This document shows positions 1 through 5,606 of a stretch of DNA of 5,705 nucleotides, in pieces. How positions within the stretch are numbered: position 1 is the stretch's first letter; each line of letters starts with the position of its first letter. Location: positions 1-5,705 of the forward strand of contig JAHELO010000128.1 of NCBI GenBank assembly GCA_024644145.1, given 5' to 3'. The notes under the pieces were generated by a model. The model did no database searches. It was not told the origin of the DNA and saw only the letters and a program-made list of their open reading frames with translations. The translations under genes and the position numbers were made by a program. Origin of the DNA: Christiangramia sp. (lineage in GTDB: Bacteria > Bacteroidota > Bacteroidia > Flavobacteriales > Flavobacteriaceae).

Positions 1-182
1 CATTTACAGAAGATCCCGAATTGAAAAAAAGTTTTAAAGATCTAACTCCAGGTAAACAACGAGAATATGCAGATCATATCTCTGAAGCGAAAAGGGAAAC
101 AACCAGGCAAAGCCGACTGGAAAAAATCATCCCCCTGGTGAAAGCCGGGAAAGGCTTATACGATAAATACAAAAATTGTTAA
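1..182 (+). CDS. YdeI/OmpD-associated family protein, 3' end only
   Basis: This is the C-terminal 59 residues of a gene whose start lies before the window; the frame begins at position 3 and stops with TAA at 180-182. The visible part contains LTPGKQREYADHISEAKR followed by TRQSRLEKIIP and KAGKGLYDKY. These are the features I associate with the C-terminus of the YdeI/OmpD-associated (OmdA, 'bacteriocin-protection') family: the LTPGxQR segment, the A-K-x-x-x-T-R-x-S-R-x-E-K-x-I-P helix and a closing GKG. The biochemical role of this family is poorly defined. It converges on the leftward yajC gene and ends 9 bases before a shared hairpin terminator. The family call is from recognised motifs, without a search; the N-terminal domain cannot be seen. 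Confidence 0.75.
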   Translation, partial: FTEDPELKKSFKDLTPGKQREYADHISEAKRETTRQSRLEKIIPLVKAGKGLYDKYKNC

Positions 183-184
183 AC

Positions 185-216
185 AAAAAAAGCAGCTGTT
201 TCCAGCTGCTTTTTTA
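185..216. terminator. Bidirectional intrinsic terminator between convergent genes
   Basis: The arms AGCAGCTG (191-198) and CAGCTGCT (203-210) pair perfectly over 8 bp around a 4-base loop. They are flanked by an A-run (185-190) and a T-run (210-215), so each strand ends in a U-tract. On the minus-strand transcript the loop reads GAAA, a GNRA-type tetraloop; on the plus strand it reads UUUC. It lies 9 bases after the YdeI-family stop and about 20 bases after the yajC stop on the other strand. It therefore most likely ends both converging transcripts. Confidence 0.9.
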
Positions 217-234
217 TTGTATAAGGTAAAACCT

Positions 235-528
235 TTATTTTTTCTCCTTTACAGGTTCATTTAATTTCTTGCTCATTTCCATTGAGATAGATGAACGATC
301 AAATGTTATTTTTCCTGCTCCGGTTTCAATTATCACCGAATTATTCTTTTCGCTAAAATCGGCAATTTTACCGTGCATTCCACTTTTGGTAATGATCCGA
401 TCTCCTTTTTTAAGCTCGGCGGCAAAATTTTTCTCTTGTTTAGCTTTTTGCGTTTGCGGGCGTATCATAAAAAAATACACTACCACAAACATTAAAATAA
501 TTGGTGCAAACTGTGTTAATTGATCCAT
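235..528 (-). CDS. yajC: Preprotein translocase subunit YajC
   Basis: Small single-pass inner-membrane protein of 97 aa that associates with SecDF and the SecYEG translocon during protein export. The sequence shows one N-terminal hydrophobic segment (about residues 7-22, FAPIILMFVVVYFFMI), directly followed by the hallmark RPQxxK motif (R23-P24-Q25, K28) at the membrane boundary. A basic linker follows, then the conserved KKGDRIITKSGMHGKI block (residues 40-55) of the cytoplasmic beta domain. Length and order of motifs match the family. It is the last gene of the leftward group, 8 bases after the DUF1573 stop, which suggests co-transcription with it and with nusB. The 185-216 hairpin closes the transcript. 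No secD or secF gene is present in the window. Confidence 0.95.
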   Translation of the reverse strand: MDQLTQFAPIILMFVVVYFFMIRPQTQKAKQEKNFAAELKKGDRIITKSGMHGKIADFSEKNNSVIIETGAGKITFDRSSISMEMSKKLNEPVKEKK

Positions 529-536
529 ATATGCTT

Positions 537-995
537 TTAGCTAGCGTTTTCGTCAGCTTCTACAAAAGCTTTGATTTTAATTTGTTCTTTTCCTGATTCT
601 GTATTTGCAGATACAGTAACTGTTTTAGTAACCTGTCCGTTTCCAGAACCATTAAATTTAACTAGCATCTCACCAGATTCTCCCGGAGCGATAGTTTCGT
701 TTTTAGGATACGTTGGAACGGTACAACCACAAGAACTTGAAGCATTAGTAATTACCAATGGAGCGTTTCCGGTATTTGTGAATTTGAAAACGTGCTCTAC
801 GTTAGTTCCCTTAGCAATGTTTCCGAAATCGAATTCAGCTTCCTCAAAAGTGATCTCAGGATATTGAGTTTCCTGTGCATCACGCTCAGCAGACGCCTCA
901 ACGTTTTCTGCTTTTACCTTTTCTGAAGCGTTATCTTTACATCCGGTGAACAGCATTGCCCCTACTGCTGCAAACATTAAAATTGTTTTTTTCAT
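537..995 (-). CDS. DUF1573 domain lipoprotein
   Basis: Exported protein of 152 aa and unknown biochemical role. The N-terminus is a lipoprotein signal: KK, a hydrophobic stretch, then LFTGC with Cys19 as the probable lipidated residue. The residues after the Cys are K-D-N, weakly like the Lys-plus-acidic surface-export signals described in some Bacteroidota. A charged, flexible linker (about 20-47) leads to a DUF1573 domain (about 48-145) with an Ig-like beta-sandwich pattern: FDFGNIAKG (55-63), HVFKFTNTGNAPL (68-80) and the hallmark SCGCT (88-92), followed by P94. Cys89 and Cys91 could form a disulfide or bind a metal; neither is proven here. The gene lies 53 bases after nusB and 8 bases before yajC. 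The 53-base gap is A/T-rich and shows no clear hairpin, so read-through from nusB is likely. The family call is firm; function is open. Confidence 0.92.
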   Translation of the reverse strand: MKKTILMFAAVGAMLFTGCKDNASEKVKAENVEASAERDAQETQYPEITFEEAEFDFGNIAKGTNVEHVFKFTNTGNAPLVITNASSSCGCTVPTYPKNETIAPGESGEMLVKFNGSGNGQVTKTVTVSANTESGKEQIKIKAFVEADENAS

Positions 996-1048
996 GGTGA
1001 AGTTTTTTGTTAATTTTCTAATTGATAAAAATAATAAAAAATCTATTA

Positions 1049-1993
1049 CTACATAAGACCTCTTCCGGTTTTATTTAGTTTGTCCTCTGTTTGATATTCT
1101 TTAGACAGCTTATCTAAAACCCCGTTTATAAAAATGCTGCTCTTGGGAGTACTGTACTCTTTTGCTATTTCCAGATATTCATTTATAGTAACTTTAACCG
1201 GAATGCTGGTAAATTTTAGAAATTCACAAATAGCCATTTTTATAAGAACCATATCCACCTCGGCGATCCTGTCTTTATCCCAGTTAGGTGTCTTCCCAAG
1301 CATTTCTTCGGAAAGATCTTCATCATTCAGGTAAGTTTTCCTGAATAATTTTATCGCAAATTCCTTGTCTTCTTCATTCTTGAATAACTGGGTAATTCGC
1401 TTTTCCCGGCCTGTAGACTCCTTTAATTTCTGTAAAAACTTAAGAATAGCGGTATTTACAAGTGGAAGGTCATCTACCCAGGTCAATTTCTTATCCTCCA
1501 GGTATTCATATAGCTTATCATTGGGCGCGATTATCTCCTTGAAAATATGAATTATGAACTTTTTATCTTCGTTGAAGTCGCCGCTCCTGGTTTCCATATA
1601 TTCCTGGTAGGCAGTGCTGTTTCGCACTTCATTCCAGATAATAGCAACATATTCATCATCCTGTTTCCAGTGATTAATCTTATGTTGTTCCAGGGCTTCC
1701 TGAATGCTCTCATTCTCGTTAAGAATCTGGAAGATCTTATTATCTACGAATTTACGGTTGGGATCTTTTTCCTCTGTAGTAGCAAGGTGTTTTTGCTGGG
1801 ATTTCTCTAGGAAGGATTCTGCATGTTCTCTTATCTCGGTAATCAGACTTATTTGAAGCAGAAACAGGTCATACATTTCCTGCATACTCTTAAGCAGGAA
1901 TTTTTCTTCGGTAGCAAGGTTATCATTCTGGCTTTGGCTAAAGGCATAAAGTGACTGCATTACTTTAACCCTGATATGTCTTCTTGTCAACAT
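1049..1993 (-). CDS. nusB: Transcription antitermination factor NusB, enlarged Bacteroidota type
   Basis: NusB binds boxA RNA together with NusE (ribosomal protein S10) and promotes antitermination, mainly on rRNA transcripts. The N-terminus MLTRRHIRVKVMQSLYAFSQSQ matches the basic RRxxR...Q-LYAxxQS first helix. The C-terminus (about 239-296) carries the classic block IAEVDMVLIKMAICEFL, then IPVKVTINEYLEIAKEYS and FINGVLDKLS. The chosen start gives 314 aa. An in-frame ATG 69 bases further upstream would give 337 aa, but that extension would be translated from a terminator hairpin and lacks family residues, so I reject it. The usual NusB is about 140-150 aa. The extra middle here seems to consist of repeated copies of the second helical unit (about 82-124, 146-190 and 212-260), the last being the canonical one. 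It heads the nusB-DUF1573-yajC group. No Shine-Dalgarno is seen, as is usual in this phylum. Confidence 0.93.
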   Translation of the reverse strand: MLTRRHIRVKVMQSLYAFSQSQNDNLATEEKFLLKSMQEMYDLFLLQISLITEIREHAESFLEKSQQKHLATTEEKDPNRKFVDNKIFQILNENESIQEALEQHKINHWKQDDEYVAIIWNEVRNSTAYQEYMETRSGDFNEDKKFIIHIFKEIIAPNDKLYEYLEDKKLTWVDDLPLVNTAILKFLQKLKESTGREKRITQLFKNEEDKEFAIKLFRKTYLNDEDLSEEMLGKTPNWDKDRIAEVDMVLIKMAICEFLKFTSIPVKVTINEYLEIAKEYSTPKSSIFINGVLDKLSKEYQTEDKLNKTGRGLM

Positions 1994-2007
1994 AATTGTA
2001 AAAGAAC

Positions 2008-2050
2008 TTTTAAAAATTAAAAAGGGCGAAAGCATTTCACTTTCGCCCTG
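2008..2050 (-). terminator. Intrinsic terminator after the dehydrogenase gene
   Basis: The arms AGGGCGAAAG (2023-2032) and CTTTCGCCCT (2040-2049) pair over 10 bp around a 7-base loop. On the minus strand the stem is followed by TTTTTAATTTTTA, a good U-rich tail (2010-2023). It lies about 27 bases beyond the dehydrogenase stop codon and about 30 bases before the nusB start. It should separate the two transcripts, so nusB is expected to have its own promoter or to depend on partial read-through. Confidence 0.88.
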
Positions 2051-2058
2051 CAAAAATA
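2051..2058 (-). promoter_or_regulatory. Possible -7 element for nusB
   Basis: The minus strand reads TATTTTTG, a full match to the Bacteroidota -7 consensus TAnnTTTG, about 58 bases before the nusB ATG. I see no TTTG/TTG at the expected distance upstream for a -33 element, so the promoter is only half supported. If used, transcription would start inside the terminator hairpin (around 2044-2046), and the nusB transcript could not form the full stem. Chance occurrence in A/T-rich DNA is possible. Confidence 0.25.
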
Positions 2059-2076
2059 TCAATAAATTAGAACTGA

Positions 2077-3180
2077 CTAATTTAAATTCTGATTTTTTCT
2101 GTCTTCAATTCTCTGTTTCGCGATTTGCAATGCAGCGAAGTGAGTGGTGATATCATCCTTAGAAGCTTTCTCAAGAATTCTAAGTGTGGTATTGTAGATA
2201 TTTTCTGTCTTACGCATGATCTCCTGCTTGTCGTAATTCTCAAGTTCAGCGTAAACATTTATGATTCCTCCTGCATTAATTAAGAAGTCCGGTGCATACA
2301 CAATACCTTTTCTTTGTAGGATCTCGCCATGTGCAACTTCATCTGCCAGCTGATTGTTCGCTGCTCCTGCAACAATATCCACTTTCAGCCTCTGGATAGT
2401 ATCATCGTTAATGGTAGCTCCCAATGCACAAGGTGCATATATATCAACATCTGCAGAATATATATCTCTTTCAGTAAAGATATGCGCGCCGTATTTCTTA
2501 CTTACCTCCTGTAAACGATCTTCATTAATATCACTAATAAACACCTGAGCGCCGTCGCCCGTTAAATATTCAACAAGGGTTTCACCAACGTGACCAATTC
2601 CCTGGACAAGGATCTTTTTACCTTCAAGATCATCTGTTCCATATTTGAATTTTGCTGAAGCCTTAATTCCCATAAATACGCCGTAAGCGGTAATTGGGGA
2701 AGGATTTCCTGCTCCACCTTTAGATTCAGAGATCCCGGTTACGTAAGGAGTTACCTCGCGTACGGTATCCATATCTGAAGTTTCCATTCCAACATCTTCG
2801 GCAGTGATATACTTTCCACCTAAGGAATGTACAAACTCCCCAAATCTCTTCATAAGTGCCGGCGTCTTATCTTTCTTTGCATCTCCAATAATTACAGCTT
2901 TTCCTCCACCAAGATTCAATCCTGTAATCGCACTCTTAAAAGTCATTCCTCTGGATAGTCGTAAAACATCGTTTACGGCTTCCCATTCGCTGGTATAATT
3001 CCACATCCTGGTACCACCCAAAGCAGGTCCTAAAACCGTGTTATGTATACCAATAATTGCCTTTAAACCTGTATCTTTGTCGTTGCAAAAAACGATTTGC
3101 TCGTGTTCATCGAACGACACCTGCCCGAATACCGGAGCAGACTTTTTTAGTTCATTTGCATTTAGAACGTCAACTTGCAT
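2077..3180 (-). CDS. Leucine (branched-chain amino acid) dehydrogenase, Glu/Leu/Phe/Val dehydrogenase family
   Basis: Cytosolic NAD-dependent enzyme of 367 aa for the reversible oxidative deamination of leucine, valine or isoleucine to the 2-keto acid plus ammonia. The sequence closely follows Bacillus leucine dehydrogenase throughout. It has GLKAIIGIHNTVLGPALGGTR (38-58) and GMTFKSAITGLNLGGGKAV (78-96), with K82 and K94 at the substrate and catalytic lysine positions. ITAEDVGM (125-132) carries the catalytic Asp129. The Rossmann motif GIGHVG (194-199) is followed by acidic D217 for NAD. DIYAPCALGATIN (246-258) and INAGGIINV (301-309) follow. L54 and V309 align with the two residues that give leucine dehydrogenases a hydrophobic pocket instead of the glutamate-binding Lys/Ser of glutamate dehydrogenase. 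About 14 extra N-terminal residues precede the Bacillus-type start. It is monocistronic: a terminator follows and a divergent ABC exporter precedes it. Its keto acids can also prime iso-branched fatty acids. The exact substrate range is inferred. Confidence 0.9.
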   Translation of the reverse strand: MQVDVLNANELKKSAPVFGQVSFDEHEQIVFCNDKDTGLKAIIGIHNTVLGPALGGTRMWNYTSEWEAVNDVLRLSRGMTFKSAITGLNLGGGKAVIIGDAKKDKTPALMKRFGEFVHSLGGKYITAEDVGMETSDMDTVREVTPYVTGISESKGGAGNPSPITAYGVFMGIKASAKFKYGTDDLEGKKILVQGIGHVGETLVEYLTGDGAQVFISDINEDRLQEVSKKYGAHIFTERDIYSADVDIYAPCALGATINDDTIQRLKVDIVAGAANNQLADEVAHGEILQRKGIVYAPDFLINAGGIINVYAELENYDKQEIMRKTENIYNTTLRILEKASKDDITTHFAALQIAKQRIEDRKNQNLN

Positions 3181-3204
3181 AATTTGTTGAATTTTAATTT
3201 TTCA

Positions 3205-3227
3205 GATTTTGAATTTGATCAAAAATC
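3205..3227. promoter_or_regulatory. Imperfect inverted repeat in the divergent intergenic region, possible operator
   Basis: The half-sites GATTTTGA (3205-3212) and TCAAAAATC (3219-3227) are inverted copies with one extra A. Overlapping them is a perfect 10-bp palindrome, TTTGATCAAA (3214-3223). It lies between the candidate dehydrogenase promoter and the dehydrogenase start, where a repressor could act. No regulator is encoded nearby and A/T-rich sequence gives such palindromes by chance, so this is only a candidate. Confidence 0.25.
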
Positions 3228-3232
3228 CATTG

Positions 3233-3259
3233 CGAAAATAATAATATTTTAAAAAACAA
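3233..3259 (-). promoter_or_regulatory. Candidate promoter for the dehydrogenase gene
   Basis: On the minus strand, TTG (plus 3257-3259) is followed after 16 bases by TATTTTCG (plus 3233-3240). The latter matches the TAnnTTTG -7 consensus of Bacteroidota at five of six fixed positions. The spacer is a little shorter than usual. The ATG would lie roughly 45 bases downstream of the start site. The support is moderate to weak because the whole 3181-3312 region is A/T-rich. Confidence 0.35.
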
Positions 3260-3312
3260 GGATTTAAAACGTGTTAAATTACAGAATCCTCAATAAAGCC
3301 TAATCCTTCTGA

Positions 3313-5070
3313 ATGAAAAATCTTCAGCATCTCAATAAATATTTTTATAAGTATAAATGGAAATTATTGATTGGTTTGGTGATCACTATCGCTGCCAGGA
3401 TATTTGCCATTTACTATATACCTCTTATAGGAAAAAGTACCGTGATCATTGAAAAATACATCAATGGTGCGGTTACAGACGTTTCCGTAGTAAAAAGTGA
3501 GCTTGCCTATAATATTGCGCTTATTGTTGGGACTACCTTAATAGCGGCATTTTTCACCTTTCTTATGCGGCAGACCTTCATCGTTGTTTCACGGCATATG
3601 GAATATGATCTTAAGAACGAGGTTTTTGAACATTACCAGGACCTCTCCCTTAACTTTTATAAGAAAAACCGGACGGGAGATCTTATGAACAGAATAAGTG
3701 AAGATGTTTCTAAAGTTAGATTATACCTGGGCCCGGCAATCATGTACAGTGTAACAACCTTTACCTCCACGGTAGTTGTACTCATCTTTATGATTCAGGC
3801 GGCACCAGAGCTAACTTTATATACCGTAATCCCATTGCCTATTCTGGCCTTCTCCATTTATAAGCTTAGTGTGGCCATACACCAGAGAAGTACCGTAGTG
3901 CAGCAATATCTTTCTAAACTGAATACTTTTACTCAGGAAAGTTTTAGCGGGATCGCCGTTATTAAATCTTACGGAATAGAACCCCAAACCAATACCAGTT
4001 TCACTGAACTTTCCAACGGAAGCCGTGATAAGAATATTGACCTGGTAAAGGTGCAGGCTTTCTTTTTTCCGCTAATGGTTCTCTTGATTGGGATAAGTAA
4101 CATTATTGTGATCTATATCGGGGGAAGGCAGATCATTTCAGGTCAGATAGAAAATATAGACGTTCTGGTAGAATTCATTCTTTACGTGAATATGCTTACC
4201 TGGCCGGTTGCTTCCATAGGATGGGTTACCTCCCTGGTCCAGCAAGCAGATGCATCCCAGGAAAGGATCAATGAATTCCTGAGTGAAAAACCAGAGATCA
4301 TAAATCCTAAGACCACTCCAGATAAAATAAACGGATCTATAGAATTCAAAAATGTTACTTTCACCTACGATGACACCAATATCACGGCGCTGAAAAATGT
4401 TTCATTTAAGGTACAACGAGGGGAAACTCTTGCAATTATAGGCAAAACAGGATCTGGAAAGTCCACAGTACTGGAACTTATAGGACGTTTATACGATATA
4501 GATCAGGGAGAGATCCTTATTGATGGGCGGCAGATCCATGAACTTAACCTTGAAAGCCTTCGGGAAAGCATAGGTTATGTACCTCAGGACGCATTCCTGT
4601 TTAGTGATAGTATCAGGAATAACATCAAATTCGGAAAATCTGATGCTACGGAGGAAGAGATCATCAAAGCAGCTAAAAATGCTTCGGTCCACAAAAATAT
4701 TTCAGGCTTTAGTAAAGGATATGATACTGTTCTTGGTGAAAGAGGGATCACTTTATCTGGTGGCCAGAAACAAAGGGTTTCCATCGCCAGGGCGATCATA
4801 CATGACCCCGAGATTCTTTTATTCGACGATTGCCTTTCAGCAGTAGACACAGAGACCGAAGAGGAAATTCTCAACAATCTCTTCCAGATCACTAAAAATA
4901 AAACAACTATAATAGTAAGTCACCGAATTTCTTCAGCTAAAAATGCAGATAAGATCATTATCCTGGAAGACGGGCAGATCGTGCAGGAAGGCACGCATCA
5001 GCAGTTAATGAATACTCAAGGATATTACAAAGAACTCTACGCAAAACAGCTAAATGAAAAAGAAATGTGA
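3313..5070 (+). CDS. ABC exporter half-transporter (MdlA/MsbA type), fused membrane and ATPase domains
   Basis: Inner-membrane ATP-driven exporter subunit of 585 aa; it must dimerise to work. The N-terminal half (about 15-305) is an ABC_membrane type 1 domain with six hydrophobic segments near 17-38, 65-86, 140-160, 163-183, 250-270 and 285-305. It includes the coupling region FYKKNRTGDLMNRISEDV. The ATPase domain (about 340-575) has A-loop Y352, Walker A GKTGSGKST (377-385), Q-loop Q425 in YVPQDAFLF, signature LSGGQKQR (481-488), Walker B ILLFDD (501-506), D-loop SAVD (509-512) and H-loop H537. The residue after the Walker B Asp is Asp506, not the usual catalytic Glu, a pattern known from MdlA, BmrC and TM287. 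These are the weak-site halves of heterodimers, but no partner gene is adjacent. Substrate cannot be told from sequence; lipid, drug or peptide are all possible. It is divergent from the dehydrogenase. No terminator follows, so read-through into the PUR gene is possible. Confidence 0.93.
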   Translation: MKNLQHLNKYFYKYKWKLLIGLVITIAARIFAIYYIPLIGKSTVIIEKYINGAVTDVSVVKSELAYNIALIVGTTLIAAFFTFLMRQTFIVVSRHMEYDLKNEVFEHYQDLSLNFYKKNRTGDLMNRISEDVSKVRLYLGPAIMYSVTTFTSTVVVLIFMIQAAPELTLYTVIPLPILAFSIYKLSVAIHQRSTVVQQYLSKLNTFTQESFSGIAVIKSYGIEPQTNTSFTELSNGSRDKNIDLVKVQAFFFPLMVLLIGISNIIVIYIGGRQIISGQIENIDVLVEFILYVNMLTWPVASIGWVTSLVQQADASQERINEFLSEKPEIINPKTTPDKINGSIEFKNVTFTYDDTNITALKNVSFKVQRGETLAIIGKTGSGKSTVLELIGRLYDIDQGEILIDGRQIHELNLESLRESIGYVPQDAFLFSDSIRNNIKFGKSDATEEEIIKAAKNASVHKNISGFSKGYDTVLGERGITLSGGQKQRVSIARAIIHDPEILLFDDCLSAVDTETEEEILNNLFQITKNKTTIIVSHRISSAKNADKIIILEDGQIVQEGTHQQLMNTQGYYKELYAKQLNEKEM

Positions 5071-5075
5071 AAATA

Positions 5076-5108
5076 TTTTGTTAGATGTTAAAAATTTTTA
5101 GATTTTTG
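5076..5108 (+). promoter_or_regulatory. Candidate promoter for the PUR-family gene
   Basis: TTTTG (5076-5080) is followed after 20 bases by GATTTTTG (5101-5108), which matches the Bacteroidota -7 consensus TAnnTTTG at five of six fixed positions. TTTG with about 19-20 bases of spacing is the expected -33 arrangement. The start site would lie about 30 bases before the ATG at 5146. This would allow expression independent of the upstream ABC gene. The call rests on consensus matching only, in A/T-rich DNA. Confidence 0.4.
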
Positions 5109-5145
5109 GACTCGACAATAACAAACCATTAAAGAATCTATTTAT

Positions 5146-5526
5146 ATGAGCGACAAGGGAATGATGGAGAAAGAAGAAATATTCTCTAAAGTTTTAAGAG
5201 CGGGAAGAAGAACATACTTTTTCGATGTAAGGTCTACCCGGGCTGATGATTATTACCTTACCATTACAGAGAGTAAAAAGTTCACCAACGACGATGGTTC
5301 TTTCTATTACAAAAAGCACAAGATCTACCTTTATAAAGAAGATTTTGATGGTTTTAGAGAGATTCTGGAAGAGATGACAAATTTCATCATCAACGAAAAG
5401 GGTGAAGAAGTGATCAGCGAACGTCATCAGAAAGATTTCAAGAAAGAATATGATGAAGAGGCTACAGAAACCTCAAATTCATCTACTGCCGAGAAATTTA
5501 CCGATGTAAGTTTTGACGATATTTAA
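5146..5526 (+). CDS. PUR-family DNA/RNA-binding protein (DUF3276)
   Basis: Small protein of 126 aa, probably a cytosolic nucleic-acid-binding protein. Residues about 8-82 form one PUR repeat: EEIFSKVLRAGRRTYFFDVR (10-29), DYYLTITESKK (35-45), a turn with DDGS, then KHKIYLYKEDFDGFREILEEM (57-77). This is the beta-sheet-plus-helix pattern of the DUF3276 family, related to eukaryotic PUR-alpha and Borrelia BpuR. The aromatic and basic residues R21, R22, Y24, F25 and F26 are typical of the binding sheet. The tail (about 83-126) is charged, strongly acidic and rich in Glu, Asp, Ser and Thr, likely disordered, ending FTDVSFDDI. M6 and M7 are alternative starts, but the first ATG fits the family length. 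It follows the ABC exporter by 75 bases and ends in a strong terminator. Its target in these bacteria is not known from the sequence. Confidence 0.88.
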   Translation: MSDKGMMEKEEIFSKVLRAGRRTYFFDVRSTRADDYYLTITESKKFTNDDGSFYYKKHKIYLYKEDFDGFREILEEMTNFIINEKGEEVISERHQKDFKKEYDEEATETSNSSTAEKFTDVSFDDI

Positions 5527-5550
5527 TAAATCAATACTACAAGCATAATT

Positions 5551-5581
5551 AAAACCGTCCTCACTCAGGACGGTTTTTTTT
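5551..5581 (+). terminator. Intrinsic terminator after the PUR-family gene
   Basis: The arms AAAACCGTCCT (5551-5561) and AGGACGGTTTT (5567-5577) pair perfectly around the 5-base loop CACTC. The GC core ACCGTCCT/AGGACGGT is followed by eight T (5574-5581). It lies about 25 bases after the stop codon at 5526. It insulates the following gene, whose start is only about 25 bases further on. Confidence 0.93.
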
Positions 5582-5606
5582 ATATTAGGACTTTAAAATT
5601 ACTACC

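Noticed and set aside
269..523. An 84-codon plus-strand frame opposite yajC
   Set aside because: It is a mirror of the yajC coding sequence, whose membrane segment and RPQxxK motif are unmistakable.
571..867. A 98-codon plus-strand frame opposite the DUF1573 gene
   Set aside because: The minus-strand frame has a lipobox and the DUF1573 motifs, while the plus-strand product has no family features and no start context.
996..1048. Promoter for the DUF1573 gene in the nusB-DUF1573 gap (TATTTTTA on the minus strand)
   Set aside because: The final G of the -7 consensus is missing and no TTTG lies at the right distance; co-transcription from nusB is the simpler reading.
4584..4892. A 102-codon open frame antisense to the ABC ATPase domain
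   Set aside because: It lies wholly within the well-supported exporter gene, its product has no recognisable motifs, and it has no visible promoter; it is a shadow of the coding strand.
5071..5145. Possible terminator after the ABC exporter (AAAATATTTT and TTAAAAATTTTTA stretches)
   Set aside because: The self-complementary pieces are pure A/T with no GC stem, so a stable intrinsic terminator is not supported; the region fits a promoter better.
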